The notes beneath the pieces were generated by a model. The model searched no databases. It saw nothing but the letters and a program-made list of their open reading frames with translations, and was not told the origin of the DNA. Both the position numbers and the translations under genes were made by a program. 64,000 nt of DNA from Actinomadura sp. NAK00032 (GTDB lineage Bacteria; Actinomycetota; Actinomycetes; Streptosporangiales; Streptosporangiaceae): assembly GCF_013364275.1 (NCBI RefSeq), contig NZ_CP054932.1, positions 186,001-250,000 on the forward strand. Direction: 5' to 3'. Below are positions 34,586 through 42,427 of the stretch, in pieces (position 1 is the stretch's first letter; every line of letters begins with the position of its first letter).

Positions 34586-36616
34586 ATGACGACAGCCGAC
34601 AGCAGGGCGGGCGGCGGGGCGCCGCGCGGGCGACCGGACGCGGCCGTCGTGCTCGCCGCCGACGGGACCGTGGCCGGCTGGACGCGCGCCGCGCGCGACC
34701 TCCTCGGCCACGCCGACACCGATCTCGGCCGCGGCGAGGTGCGCCTGCTCCCGCCGCGCGGCCCGGACGCCGCGGCGCCGGCCTGGCCGGACGGCGCGGA
34801 GCAGCACTGGTCGGGGCTGCTGGAGGTGCGGCGCGGCGACGGGGGCGCGCTCGTCGTGCACGCCGACGTCCTCCGGCTGGACGGCGCGGGGGAGCAGCCG
34901 TCCTGGCTGGTCTGCATGGGCTCCACGGAGGACGCGTCCGACCGCATGTCCTCGATGCTCGAACCGCTCATGAGGCGCTCGCCCCTCGCCCTGCTCGTCT
35001 GGGACCGCGACCTGCGGTGCGTCTGGGCGAACACGGCGGCCGAGCGCCTGCAGACGGTGTTCCCGCACTACCGGGTCGGCCGCCGGCTCACCGACCCGCC
35101 GCCCGGCATCGACACGCGGGCGGCGGTGGAGGCGGTCAGCCGGGTGCTCGCGGGCGGCGAGCCCCTGTTCGACGAGGAGGTGCACCGGACGTCGCCCGAC
35201 GGCCGCGAGGACATCACCCTGTCGATCTCCCATTTCCGGCTCGACGGCGTGGACGGCCGGCCGCTCGGCGTCTGCTCGGTCGCGCTGGACATCAGCCACA
35301 GCCGGGCCCGCCGCCGCCTCGCCGTGCTGCGCGAGGCCAGCACCCGCATCGGCACGACCCTCGACGTCCGGCGGACCGCGCAGGAGATGGCGGACCTGGC
35401 CGTGCCGGGCCTCGCCGACTACGTGACCGTCGACCTGGCCGAGTCCGTCCTGCCGGGCGCCGAGCCGCTGGAGTACCTGGACTCGTCGGAGAACAGCGTC
35501 CCGGTGTTCCGCCGCGCGGGCGTGGCGTCGGTCCATGACGGCGTCCCCGAGTCGTTGTGGCCGCTCGGGGAGCCGGTGTACGTGCCGCCGGCCTCGCCGT
35601 TCACCCGCGTCCTGGACACGGGCCGGTCCCATTTCGAGCCGGTGCTCGACACCTCGCCCGGCGGCTGGCTCGACGTCGACCCGGACCGCTCCCGGGTCAT
35701 CGCCGCCACCGGGATGCACACGCTGATCGTCGTCCCGCTGAAGGCGCGCGGCGCCATCCTGGGCGTCACCGTGTTCGTCCGCACCGACAACCGGACGCCG
35801 TTCACCCGCGACGACCTGGTCCTCGCCGAGGAACTGGCCGCGCGGGCGGCACTGAGCCTGGACAACGCGCGCCAGTACACCCGCGAGCACGCCGCCGCCC
35901 TCGCGCTCCAGCGCAACCTGCTGCCGCGCAACCTGACCGGCGGCGGCGCCGTCGACGTCGCCTCCCGCTACCTGCCGTCCGACGCGCACGTCGGCGTCGG
36001 CGGCGACTGGTACGACGCGATCCCGCTGGACGGCGGCCGGATCGCCCTGGTCGTCGGGGACGTGACCGGCCACGGCATCAACGCGGCGGCGACGATGGGG
36101 CGGCTGCGCACCGCCGTCCGCACGCTCGCCTACCTGGACCTGGCGCCGCACCGGGTGCTCGTCCAGCTGGACCGGCTGGTCGTCCGGCAGGCCGAGGAGG
36201 AGCGCACCCCGTTCGACCCCGCGGGCGCCACCTGCGTCTACGCCGTGTACGACCCGGCGTCCGGGCGCTGCACCGTCGCCGCCGCCGGGCACCCGCCGCC
36301 CGCGATCGTCCATCCGGACGGCGAGGTCGCCTTCCCGCGCCCGCCGAGCGGCCTGCCGATCGGGCTGGGGATCGGCGACTACGAGCCGCTCACCCTCGAT
36401 CTCGCCGAAGGCAGCCTCATCACCCTCTACACCGACGGCCTGATCGAGACCCGCGACGCCGACATCGAGACGGGCATCGACCGCCTGGGCGCGGCGCTGA
36501 CCCGGGCCGAGCCGCCCCTGGACGACTTCTGCACCAGCGTCATCCGGCTCATGACCGGGGACAGGCGGGTCGAAGACGACATCGCCCTTCTCGTCGCGCG
36601 AACCCGCCGCATCTAG
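34586..36616 (+). CDS. PAS-GAF-SpoIIE (PP2C) phosphatase
   Basis: 676 residues. Two PAS-like stretches cover the first 245 residues (VLAADGTVAGWTRAARDLLG, then LLVWDRDLRCVWANTAAERL). A GAF domain follows (LAVLREASTRIGTTLDVRRT to LSLDNARQYTREH). The C-terminal phosphatase has VGVGGDWYDAIPLDGGRIAL and VVGDVTGHGINAAATMGRLR with metal-binding Asp residues near 474 and 494. This RsbU-type architecture removes phosphate from anti-sigma antagonists in partner switching. GGGAG lies 5 nt before ATG 34586. It diverges from the Mo-hydroxylase operon. No STAS partner is adjacent. Confidence 0.93.
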   Translation: MTTADSRAGGGAPRGRPDAAVVLAADGTVAGWTRAARDLLGHADTDLGRGEVRLLPPRGPDAAAPAWPDGAEQHWSGLLEVRRGDGGALVVHADVLRLDGAGEQPSWLVCMGSTEDASDRMSSMLEPLMRRSPLALLVWDRDLRCVWANTAAERLQTVFPHYRVGRRLTDPPPGIDTRAAVEAVSRVLAGGEPLFDEEVHRTSPDGREDITLSISHFRLDGVDGRPLGVCSVALDISHSRARRRLAVLREASTRIGTTLDVRRTAQEMADLAVPGLADYVTVDLAESVLPGAEPLEYLDSSENSVPVFRRAGVASVHDGVPESLWPLGEPVYVPPASPFTRVLDTGRSHFEPVLDTSPGGWLDVDPDRSRVIAATGMHTLIVVPLKARGAILGVTVFVRTDNRTPFTRDDLVLAEELAARAALSLDNARQYTREHAAALALQRNLLPRNLTGGGAVDVASRYLPSDAHVGVGGDWYDAIPLDGGRIALVVGDVTGHGINAAATMGRLRTAVRTLAYLDLAPHRVLVQLDRLVVRQAEEERTPFDPAGATCVYAVYDPASGRCTVAAAGHPPPAIVHPDGEVAFPRPPSGLPIGLGIGDYEPLTLDLAEGSLITLYTDGLIETRDADIETGIDRLGAALTRAEPPLDDFCTSVIRLMTGDRRVEDDIALLVARTRRI

Positions 36617-36626
36617 CCAGGGGGCG

Positions 36627-36653
36627 GGTCACCTTTGGCGCCACTGGTGCGTC
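36627..36653 (+). promoter_or_regulatory. ECF41-type promoter before the sigJ-like gene
   Basis: GGTCACC-N16-CGTC closely fits the ECF41 consensus TGTCACA-N16-CGTC. It lies 37 nt before the sigma factor GTG, which suggests autoregulation. Confidence 0.6.
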
Positions 36654-36689
36654 TGGTGTGTAGACGACCAACGAAGGACAGGAGGGAAC

Positions 36690-37556
36690 GTGAGTTCCGA
36701 CCAGGCGGCGGTGGCCTTCGACCGCGAGCGACCGCATCTGCTGGCGGTGGCGTTCCGCATCCTCGGGTCGGACGCCGACGCCCAGGACGTCGTCCAGGAC
36801 GCGTGGACCAGGTACGCCCGCGCCGATCCAGCCGACATCCGCAACACGCAGGCGTGGCTGACCACCGTGGTGACCCGCCTCTGCCTGGACGTCCTGCGCC
36901 GCTCCCACGAGACCCCGCGCCGTCCCGAGGAACTCCCGACGCCCGCCACCGGTGAGAGCCCCGCCGCCGGTGAGAACCCGGAGGACGTCGCGCTGCTCGC
37001 CGCCGAGTTGACCGCGGCCTTCACGGTGGTGGTCGAGGAGCTGACGCCTCCGCAGCGCGTCGCGCTCATCCTCCACGACGTGTTCGGCGCGCCCTTCGAC
37101 GAGATCGCCCACATCCTGGACACGACTCCGGGCTCGGCGAAGAAGCTGGCCAGCCGCGCCCGGGGCCGCGTCCGCCGCACCGGATGGCCGGACGCGGAGT
37201 CACGCGAGGCCGACCGCGTGGTCACCGCCTTCATGAAGGCGGCCCAGCAGGGCGACATCGACGGCCTGGTCGAGGTTCTGCATCCCGACGTGGTCAGGAC
37301 CGCCGACCCGCAGGTGCTGCGCCCCGGCGCCCCGCAGCGGGTGCACGGGATCGAGGCCGTGGTCGAGGAGACCCGCGCGATGCGCTCCGCCGCCCGCCGG
37401 GCGCGCCTCGCCCGCATCGACGGGCGGCCCGGCATCGCCGTCGGCCCGGGCCGGCCGCGCGCCGCGCTCGTCTTCCACATCGCCGGCGGCCTCATCGTCC
37501 GCTACGACGTCGTCGCCGACCCCCGGCGGCTGGCGCTGCTCCACATCGAGGACTGA
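36690..37556 (+). CDS. SigJ/ECF41-like sigma factor with SnoaL-like tail
   Basis: 288 residues. Region 2 (AFDRERPHLLAVAFRILGSD) and region 4 (VEELTPPQRVALILHDVFGAPFDEIAHIL) are clear, followed by a SnoaL/NTF2-like domain (AFMKAAQQGDIDGLVEVLHP) that in this group acts as a built-in modulator. The WLPEP, DGGGK and NPDKL motifs of classical ECF41 are missing. The site GGTCACC-N16-CGTC upstream fits self-control. GGAGGG lies 4 nt before GTG 36690. A DoxX-like gene follows 2 nt after its stop. Confidence 0.9.
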   Translation: MSSDQAAVAFDRERPHLLAVAFRILGSDADAQDVVQDAWTRYARADPADIRNTQAWLTTVVTRLCLDVLRRSHETPRRPEELPTPATGESPAAGENPEDVALLAAELTAAFTVVVEELTPPQRVALILHDVFGAPFDEIAHILDTTPGSAKKLASRARGRVRRTGWPDAESREADRVVTAFMKAAQQGDIDGLVEVLHPDVVRTADPQVLRPGAPQRVHGIEAVVEETRAMRSAARRARLARIDGRPGIAVGPGRPRAALVFHIAGGLIVRYDVVADPRRLALLHIED

Positions 37557-37558
37557 CC

Positions 37559-37909
37559 ATGTCCACCACCTACATCGCCGTCACGCTCATCACGGTCGCG
37601 ATCAACGCCGCGATCGTCGTCGCCGACCTGGCGAAGGCCCGGTTCGTCCTGGCGAACTCGGCCGAGGTCGGGGTGCCGCGCTCGATGCTGCCGCTGCTCG
37701 CCGCGCTCAAGGGCGCCGGCGCCGCCGGGCTCGTCCTCGGCCTGCTCGGCCTGGACGTCATCGGCATCGCGGCGGCCGCCGGCCTCGTCGCGTTCTTCGT
37801 CATCGCGGTGGCCGCGCACGTCCGGGCGAGGGTCTTCTACAACATCGCCTTCCCCGGCGCCTACCTGGCGTTGGCCGCCGCCTCACTCACCCTGGCGGTC
37901 GCCAACTGA
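37559..37909 (+). CDS. DoxX-like membrane protein
   Basis: 116 residues with four hydrophobic helices (IAVTLITVAINAAIVVADLA, AALKGAGAAGLVLGLLGLDV, LVAFFVIAVAAHV and the C-terminal helix). This is the DoxX_2 type. DoxX, carboxymuconolactone decarboxylase and oxidoreductase genes are the usual partners of ECF41-like factors. It starts 2 nt after the sigma factor stop, so it is in its operon. Its 3' end overlaps the convergent oxidoreductase by 27 nt. Confidence 0.85.
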   Translation: MSTTYIAVTLITVAINAAIVVADLAKARFVLANSAEVGVPRSMLPLLAALKGAGAAGLVLGLLGLDVIGIAAAAGLVAFFVIAVAAHVRARVFYNIAFPGAYLALAAASLTLAVAN

Positions 37910-38884
37910 GATGGCGACCTTCCCCCGGGCGTGGCCGCGCTCGATGTACCGCAGCGCCTCGGGGATCTCGGCGAACGGATAGGTCCGGTCGATGACGGGC
38001 GTGACCTTCCCGCTCTCCATGAGCTCCGCCAGGAACTCCAGGTCGGACGAGTTGGGCTTCCAGCTGACGTTGGCGATGCGCTGGCCGATGAAGGGGGAGA
38101 GCAGGACGCCCCGGAGACCCAGTGCGGCCGGGCCGAGGAGCCTGCCGCGAGCCGAGGCGATGCCGCCCACGATCACGAGCGTGCCGCGCGCGACCAGCGG
38201 ACGCCGCAGCTGCGCGAGCGGCCGGTCGCCCACGATGTCCATGACGAGGTCGTAGCGCCCGTCCCGTGCGGTGAAGTCCTCGCGGGTGTAGTCGACGACG
38301 TCGTCCGCGCCCAGGGAGCGGACCAGTTCGACGTTCCGGGTGCTGCACACGCCGGTGACCTCGGCCCCGAGCGCCTTGGCGAGCTGGACGGCGAACGTGC
38401 CGATCCCGCCGGACGCCCCGTTCACGAGGACCCGCTGCCCGGCGGCGATCCGGCCGTAGTCGCGCAGCCCCTGCAGCGCGGTGTGCGCGGCCATCGACAC
38501 CGACGCCGCCTGCTCGAAGGTGAGGCGCGCGGGCTTGGCGGCCAGCCTGCCCTGCGGGACGGCGGCGGCCTCGGCGAACGAGCCCAGCTTGACCTCCCCG
38601 AACACCGCGTCGCCGGGCCGGAACCGGGTCACCGCGCCGCCGACCCGCTCGACGACGCCGGCGAGGTCGGCGCCGAGGACCAGCCCCGGCTTCGGCCGCC
38701 GCAGCCCGGAGCTGAGCCGCGCGAGCTTCGGGTCGGCCATGGCGTGGCGCCAGTCGTAGGGGTTGGCGGACGCGGCCCGCACCCGCACGAGCACGTCGTC
38801 CGGGCCGACGCCGGGCTCGTCGGCGTCCACGAGGGTCAGGACTTCGGACGGCGGGCCGTAGCGGTTCCAGCTCCAGGCCTTCAT
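37883..38884 (-). CDS. Zinc-free MDR oxidoreductase (TetR-controlled)
   Basis: 333 residues of the NAD(P)-dependent MDR fold. GroES-like start MKAWSWNRYGPPSEVLTLVD and nucleotide motif VLVNGASGGIGTFAVQLAKA. The C-terminal half (LVIVGGIASARGRL) is usual. It resembles enone/quinone reductases that clear reactive electrophiles. Three TetR operator copies cover its promoter, so it is probably induced when the divergent TetR protein binds its ligand. GGAAGGG precedes ATG 38884. The 3' end overlaps the DoxX gene on the other strand. Confidence 0.92.
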   Translation of the reverse strand: MKAWSWNRYGPPSEVLTLVDADEPGVGPDDVLVRVRAASANPYDWRHAMADPKLARLSSGLRRPKPGLVLGADLAGVVERVGGAVTRFRPGDAVFGEVKLGSFAEAAAVPQGRLAAKPARLTFEQAASVSMAAHTALQGLRDYGRIAAGQRVLVNGASGGIGTFAVQLAKALGAEVTGVCSTRNVELVRSLGADDVVDYTREDFTARDGRYDLVMDIVGDRPLAQLRRPLVARGTLVIVGGIASARGRLLGPAALGLRGVLLSPFIGQRIANVSWKPNSSDLEFLAELMESGKVTPVIDRTYPFAEIPEALRYIERGHARGKVAISVGDRQGE

Positions 38885-38903
38885 GGCGGGTTCCCTTCCT
38901 CGT

Positions 38904-38953
38904 CGTACGCCGTAAGGTTCTCGTACTGTGTAAGGCTAACGTACGCCGTAAGA
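38904..38953. promoter_or_regulatory. Three 14-bp TetR operator repeats with exact 18-bp spacing
   Basis: CGTACGCCGTAAGG (38904), CGTACTGTGTAAGG (38922) and CGTACGCCGTAAGA (38940) are direct repeats 18 bp apart. Each is an imperfect CTTAC-N3-GTACG dyad. On the minus strand, the third fills the spacer between a -35 (TTGACT, 38955-38960) and a -10 (TAGCCT, 38933-38938), the second overlaps the -10, and the first lies downstream. A fourth copy is before tetR itself. Confidence 0.8.
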
Positions 38954-38960
38954 GAGTCAA
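38933..38960 (-). promoter_or_regulatory. Promoter of the MDR oxidoreductase gene
   Basis: TTGACT, 16-bp spacer, TAGCCT on the minus strand. The start codon is about 48 nt downstream with a proper ribosome site. Confidence 0.65.
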
Positions 38961-39009
38961 GGGGTCCGTCGAAGAAAGGAGTCACCCGATGGCGGTCGTG
39001 CGGTGGGCC

Positions 39010-39705
39010 TTACGAACCGGCGGCTCGGCGCCGCTCCAGCCCGTCCAGGATCAGGTCCAGCGCGAACTCGAACTCGAACTGGTCGTCGCAGAAGCCCAGC
39101 GTGCCGTCCGGGTCGTCGTGGACGGCGTCCGCCAGCATCCCGACGATGTTCGGGAACCGGTCGCCCATCTCCGCCATGGCGGCCTCGGCGTCCACGCCTT
39201 GGGCGGCGCCGGGCTGGAACAGCTCCTGGGTGAAGCCCAGGGCGCGGCTGCCCAGGACGTGCAGCGCCCGGTGCGCCAGATCGAAGGAGAACCCGCCCGC
39301 CCGCAGAATGCCGACCACCTGGTCGTAGTAGGCGACGACGATCGGGTTCGTGCGGGTCACGAGCAACTGCGGAGCCCACCGGTGGCGCAGCAGAACCTCC
39401 CGGGCCGCAAGGACCCGCGCCCGCAGCACCGCACGCCAGTCCTCCGCCGGGTCAGGCCCGTCGACCTTGCCCACGGCCTCCATGACCTCTTCGAGGACCA
39501 TCTCCGCCAGGCCGTCGAACACGGCCTCCTTGTTGGCGACGTGGTGGTAGAGCGACATCGCCTCCGCCCCGACCTCCTGCGCCAGCTTGCGCATGGTCAG
39601 CGAGTCGACGCCGTCCCGGTCGGCCAGCCGCACCGCACCGCGCAGCACCCGCCTGCGGCTCAGCGGAATGCGGGGCAGGTCGTCGGTGTCGCTCGGCTGG
39701 GTCAT
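39010..39705 (-). CDS. TetR-family repressor with TetR_C domain
   Basis: 231 residues. The HTH is RRRVLRGAVRLADRDGVDSL with TMRKLAQEVGAEAMSLYHHV. The rest matches the TetR_C class (tetracycline-repressor C-terminal domain), with NPIVVAYYDQVVGILRAGGF. It likely represses the divergent-direction oxidoreductase gene downstream and itself: the operator CGTAC-N3-GTAAGG occurs three times before the oxidoreductase and once before its own gene. ATG 39705 follows GGAGG. Ligand unknown. Confidence 0.92.
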   Translation of the reverse strand: MTQPSDTDDLPRIPLSRRRVLRGAVRLADRDGVDSLTMRKLAQEVGAEAMSLYHHVANKEAVFDGLAEMVLEEVMEAVGKVDGPDPAEDWRAVLRARVLAAREVLLRHRWAPQLLVTRTNPIVVAYYDQVVGILRAGGFSFDLAHRALHVLGSRALGFTQELFQPGAAQGVDAEAAMAEMGDRFPNIVGMLADAVHDDPDGTLGFCDDQFEFEFALDLILDGLERRRAAGS

Positions 39706-39724
39706 GGATCGGTCCTCCGGACGC

Positions 39725-39746
39725 ACCCTATCCGTACCCCGTAAGG
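39725..39746 (-). promoter_or_regulatory. Promoter and operator copy 4 of tetR
   Basis: CGTACCCCGTAAGG (39733-39746) is the fourth operator copy and sits 2 bp upstream of a minus-strand TAGGGT -10 (39725-39730), consistent with autorepression. Confidence 0.65.
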
Positions 39747-39860
39747 CTCCAGGGTGCCGCGCTGTCTGTGAGTCGTGTGTGAGTCTCACCGGCACGCGGC
39801 CGACCGAGCACCGGGCACCGGCCGCTGACCTGGGCATATCCGGCCGGTTGCGCGCCGCCG

Positions 39861-39881
39861 TTCACATCCGGCTCACATAAT
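39861..39881 (+). promoter_or_regulatory. Direct repeats before ABC/two-component operon
   Basis: TTCACAT and CTCACAT start 11 bp apart, the one-turn spacing used by OmpR-type regulators, and run into CATAAT, a possible -10. The response regulator encoded in the operon is a candidate binder. Confidence 0.45.
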
Positions 39882-39974
39882 CCTCCACCTCGTCCCAGAA
39901 TCCCCGCCCAGCCTGGGTCACGGCCGCACCGCGTCAGTGCGCCATTTCGCAGCAACCCACCTGGAGGAATTCCG

Positions 39975-40889
39975 ATGATCGAAGTTCGGGGGCTCACCAA
40001 ACGCTACGGCGAGGTGCCGGCGGTCGACGGGCTGGACTTCACCGTCCGCCCGGGAGAGGTCACCGGCTTTCTGGGCCCGAACGGCGCCGGCAAGTCGACG
40101 ACCATGCGCATGATCCTCGGCCTGGACGCCCCCACCTCGGGCACGGCCACCGTCGGCGGACGGCCGGTCGCCGCCCACCCCGTGCCGCTGAAGGCCGTCG
40201 GTGCGCTGCTGGACGCGGGGGCCGTCCTGCCCGGCCGCAGCGCCTACCACCACCTGCTGGCCCTTGCGGCGGGCAACGGCATCGGGCGCCGCCGCGTCGA
40301 GGCCGTCCTGGACGAGGTGGGCCTGAAGAGCGTCGCGCGCCGCGCCGCCGGGACGTACTCGCTCGGGATGAAGCAGCGGCTCGGCATCGCCGCCGCCCTC
40401 CTCGGGGACCCGCCCGTGCTCGTGCTGGACGAGCCCCTCAACGGCCTCGACCCCGAGGGCATCGTCTGGATCCGCAAGCTGATGCGGCGCATGGCCGCCG
40501 AGGGGCGGGCCGTGATGATGTCCAGCCACCTGATGGGCGAGATCGAGCTCACCGTCGACCACCTGATCGTCATCGGCCGGGGACGGCTGATCGCCGACAC
40601 CGGGATGGCCGAGTTCATCGCCGCCCACTCCGACCGGCAGGTGGTCGTGCGCAGCCCGTACGCGGACGTCCTCGGCCGCCGGCTCACGGCGGCGGGCGCC
40701 ACCGTCCGGGCGCGAGGCGAGGACGGCCTGACCGTGACCGGGCTCGACTCCGCCGATGTCGGCGCGCTGGCCGCCGCCGCCTGCATCGAACTGCATGAGC
40801 TGACCGTCCGGCAGGCGTCCCTGGAGCAGGCGTTCATGGACCTGACCCAGGACAGCGTCGAGTACTCGTCCGAGAAGGGAGCCGCCTGA
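39975..40889 (+). CDS. ABC transporter ATP-binding protein
   Basis: 304 residues. Walker A GPNGAGKST near 36-44, signature YSLGMKQRLGIAAALLGDPP, Walker B VLVLDEPLNGLDPEG. The C-terminal segment of about 80 residues after the core is typical of ABC-2 exporters (BcrA/DrrA type). GGAGGAAT lies before ATG 39975. It is coupled to the permease, whose start codon overlaps its stop, and to a two-component system, a common layout for peptide-antibiotic sensing and resistance. Confidence 0.94.
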   Translation: MIEVRGLTKRYGEVPAVDGLDFTVRPGEVTGFLGPNGAGKSTTMRMILGLDAPTSGTATVGGRPVAAHPVPLKAVGALLDAGAVLPGRSAYHHLLALAAGNGIGRRRVEAVLDEVGLKSVARRAAGTYSLGMKQRLGIAAALLGDPPVLVLDEPLNGLDPEGIVWIRKLMRRMAAEGRAVMMSSHLMGEIELTVDHLIVIGRGRLIADTGMAEFIAAHSDRQVVVRSPYADVLGRRLTAAGATVRARGEDGLTVTGLDSADVGALAAAACIELHELTVRQASLEQAFMDLTQDSVEYSSEKGAA

Positions 40890-41674
40890 TGAGCAGGGCG
40901 ACGTTCCGGCACGCCCTCCACGCCGAGTGGATCAAGATCCGGACGATGCGGTCGACCCTGTACGTCGTCCTCGGCACGCTCGTCATCGGCGCGGGCCTCG
41001 GCACGCTCAACGGGTCGTCCGCCGGCGACGAGTACGCCACGCTGACGGCCGCCGACAAGCTCGCCTTCGACCCGCTGGCCACCAGCCTGAAGGGCTACAT
41101 CCTGGCCCAGGTCACCATCGCGCTCCTGGGCGGCCTGGTCATCACCGCCGAATACGGCAGCCGGACCGTCGTCGGCACGCTGACCGCCGTCCCGCACCGG
41201 TCCCGGGTCCTCGCGGCCAAGGCCGCCGTGCTCAGCGTGATCGCGTTCGCCGCCGGGCTGCTGACGACCTTCACCGGGTTCGTCGCCGGCCAGGCGGCGC
41301 TCAAGGGCGCGGGCGCCCCGCACCTGGCGCTGTCGGACCCCGGCGCGGCGCGCGGCGTCCTCGGCGGCGCCGCCTTCCTCGCGCTCGCCGGACTGCTCGG
41401 GCTCGCCCTGGGCACGCTGATCCGCAGCACCACCGCCACGGTGACGACGCTCTTCGGGGCGCTGCTGATCGTTCCGGCGTTCGGCCCGGCGCTCCCCGGC
41501 CGGCTCGCGGACTGGACGGCGGAGTACTGGCCGCCCTCCGCCGGCGGGCAGGTCACGACCGCCTACCGCGATCCGGCCCTGCTGGATCCGGGGCCCGGCC
41601 TGGCGGTGATGGCCGGGTGCGCGGCGGTCCTGCTGGGCGCGGCGTTCCTGACCTTCCACAAGCGGGACGCGTAG
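40889..41674 (+). CDS. ABC-2 type permease
   Basis: 261 residues with six predicted helices (first near STLYVVLGTLVIGAGLGTLN, then ILAQVTIALLGGLVITAEYG). The motif TAEYGSRTVVGTLTAVPHR is typical of the BcrB/ABC-2 group. It forms the membrane channel for the upstream ATPase. The stop of the ATPase gene and this ATG overlap (TGATG). Confidence 0.9.
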   Translation: MSRATFRHALHAEWIKIRTMRSTLYVVLGTLVIGAGLGTLNGSSAGDEYATLTAADKLAFDPLATSLKGYILAQVTIALLGGLVITAEYGSRTVVGTLTAVPHRSRVLAAKAAVLSVIAFAAGLLTTFTGFVAGQAALKGAGAPHLALSDPGAARGVLGGAAFLALAGLLGLALGTLIRSTTATVTTLFGALLIVPAFGPALPGRLADWTAEYWPPSAGGQVTTAYRDPALLDPGPGLAVMAGCAAVLLGAAFLTFHKRDA

Positions 41675-41728
41675 GCGGGGCCGTCGCGGAGGATGGAAGA
41701 CGTCGGCGAGGGACGGGACGGAACGGCC

Positions 41729-42427
41729 ATGACAGAACACCTCCTGGTGGTGGAGGACGACACCACGCTGCGCGAGCTGCTCGCCGCGAGCCTGCGGCTG
41801 GCCGGCTTCACCGTCTCGCCCGTCACGACCGGTTCGCAGGCCCTCGAAGCGGTGCGGCGGGGGCGGCCGGACCTGATCGTCCTCGACGTGATGCTGCCGG
41901 ACTTCGACGGCTTCGAGGTCGTCCGGCGGCTGCGCGCGGAGGCGGCGCCGTCGCCGTCCGGCCCGCCGCCGGTCCTGTTCCTCACCGCGCGCGACGCCGC
42001 CGAGGACCGGATCGGCGGGCTGGCGGCCGGCGGGGACGACTACGTCACCAAGCCGTTCAACCTGGAGGAGCTGATCCTGCGCATCCGGGCCATCCTGCGC
42101 CGGGCCGCCGGCCGGCAGCCGGACGGGCGGCTGGTCGTCGGCGACCTCGCCCTGGACCCCGACAGCCGCCAGGTGACCCGCGCCGGCTGGGCGGTCGCGC
42201 TCTCCCCGACCGAGTTCAACCTGCTGAAGGTCCTGATGGAGCACGCCGGCCAGGTCCTGTCGAAGGAGCAGCTGCTGGACCTCGTCTGGCACTACGACTT
42301 CGGGGGCGACGACAGCATCGTCGCCTCGTACGTCAGCTACCTGCGGCGCAAGGTCGACACCGTCGAGCCCAAGCTGATCCACACGGTCCGGGGCACCGGC
42401 TACGTGCTGCGCAGGCCGCAGCGGTGA
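41729..42427 (+). CDS. OmpR-family response regulator
   Basis: 232 residues. Receiver domain with acidic VVEDDTT, phospho-Asp in LIVLDVMLPDFDG near 54, Lys in DDYVTKPFN. C-terminal winged helix: ALSPTEFNLLKVLMEHAGQVLS ends in ADxVRGTGYVLRRPQR-like RGTGYVLRRPQ. ATG 41729 is used; an earlier ATG (41693) has no spacing to a ribosome site. It overlaps the kinase gene by GTGA. Partners: the upstream ABC transporter and downstream kinase. Confidence 0.94.
   Translation: MTEHLLVVEDDTTLRELLAASLRLAGFTVSPVTTGSQALEAVRRGRPDLIVLDVMLPDFDGFEVVRRLRAEAAPSPSGPPPVLFLTARDAAEDRIGGLAAGGDDYVTKPFNLEELILRIRAILRRAAGRQPDGRLVVGDLALDPDSRQVTRAGWAVALSPTEFNLLKVLMEHAGQVLSKEQLLDLVWHYDFGGDDSIVASYVSYLRRKVDTVEPKLIHTVRGTGYVLRRPQR

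Noticed and set aside
40244..42382. 712-codon minus-strand frame across the ABC and response-regulator genes
   Set aside because: Opposite three genes with definite motifs; no start signals and compositional artefact typical of high-GC DNA.
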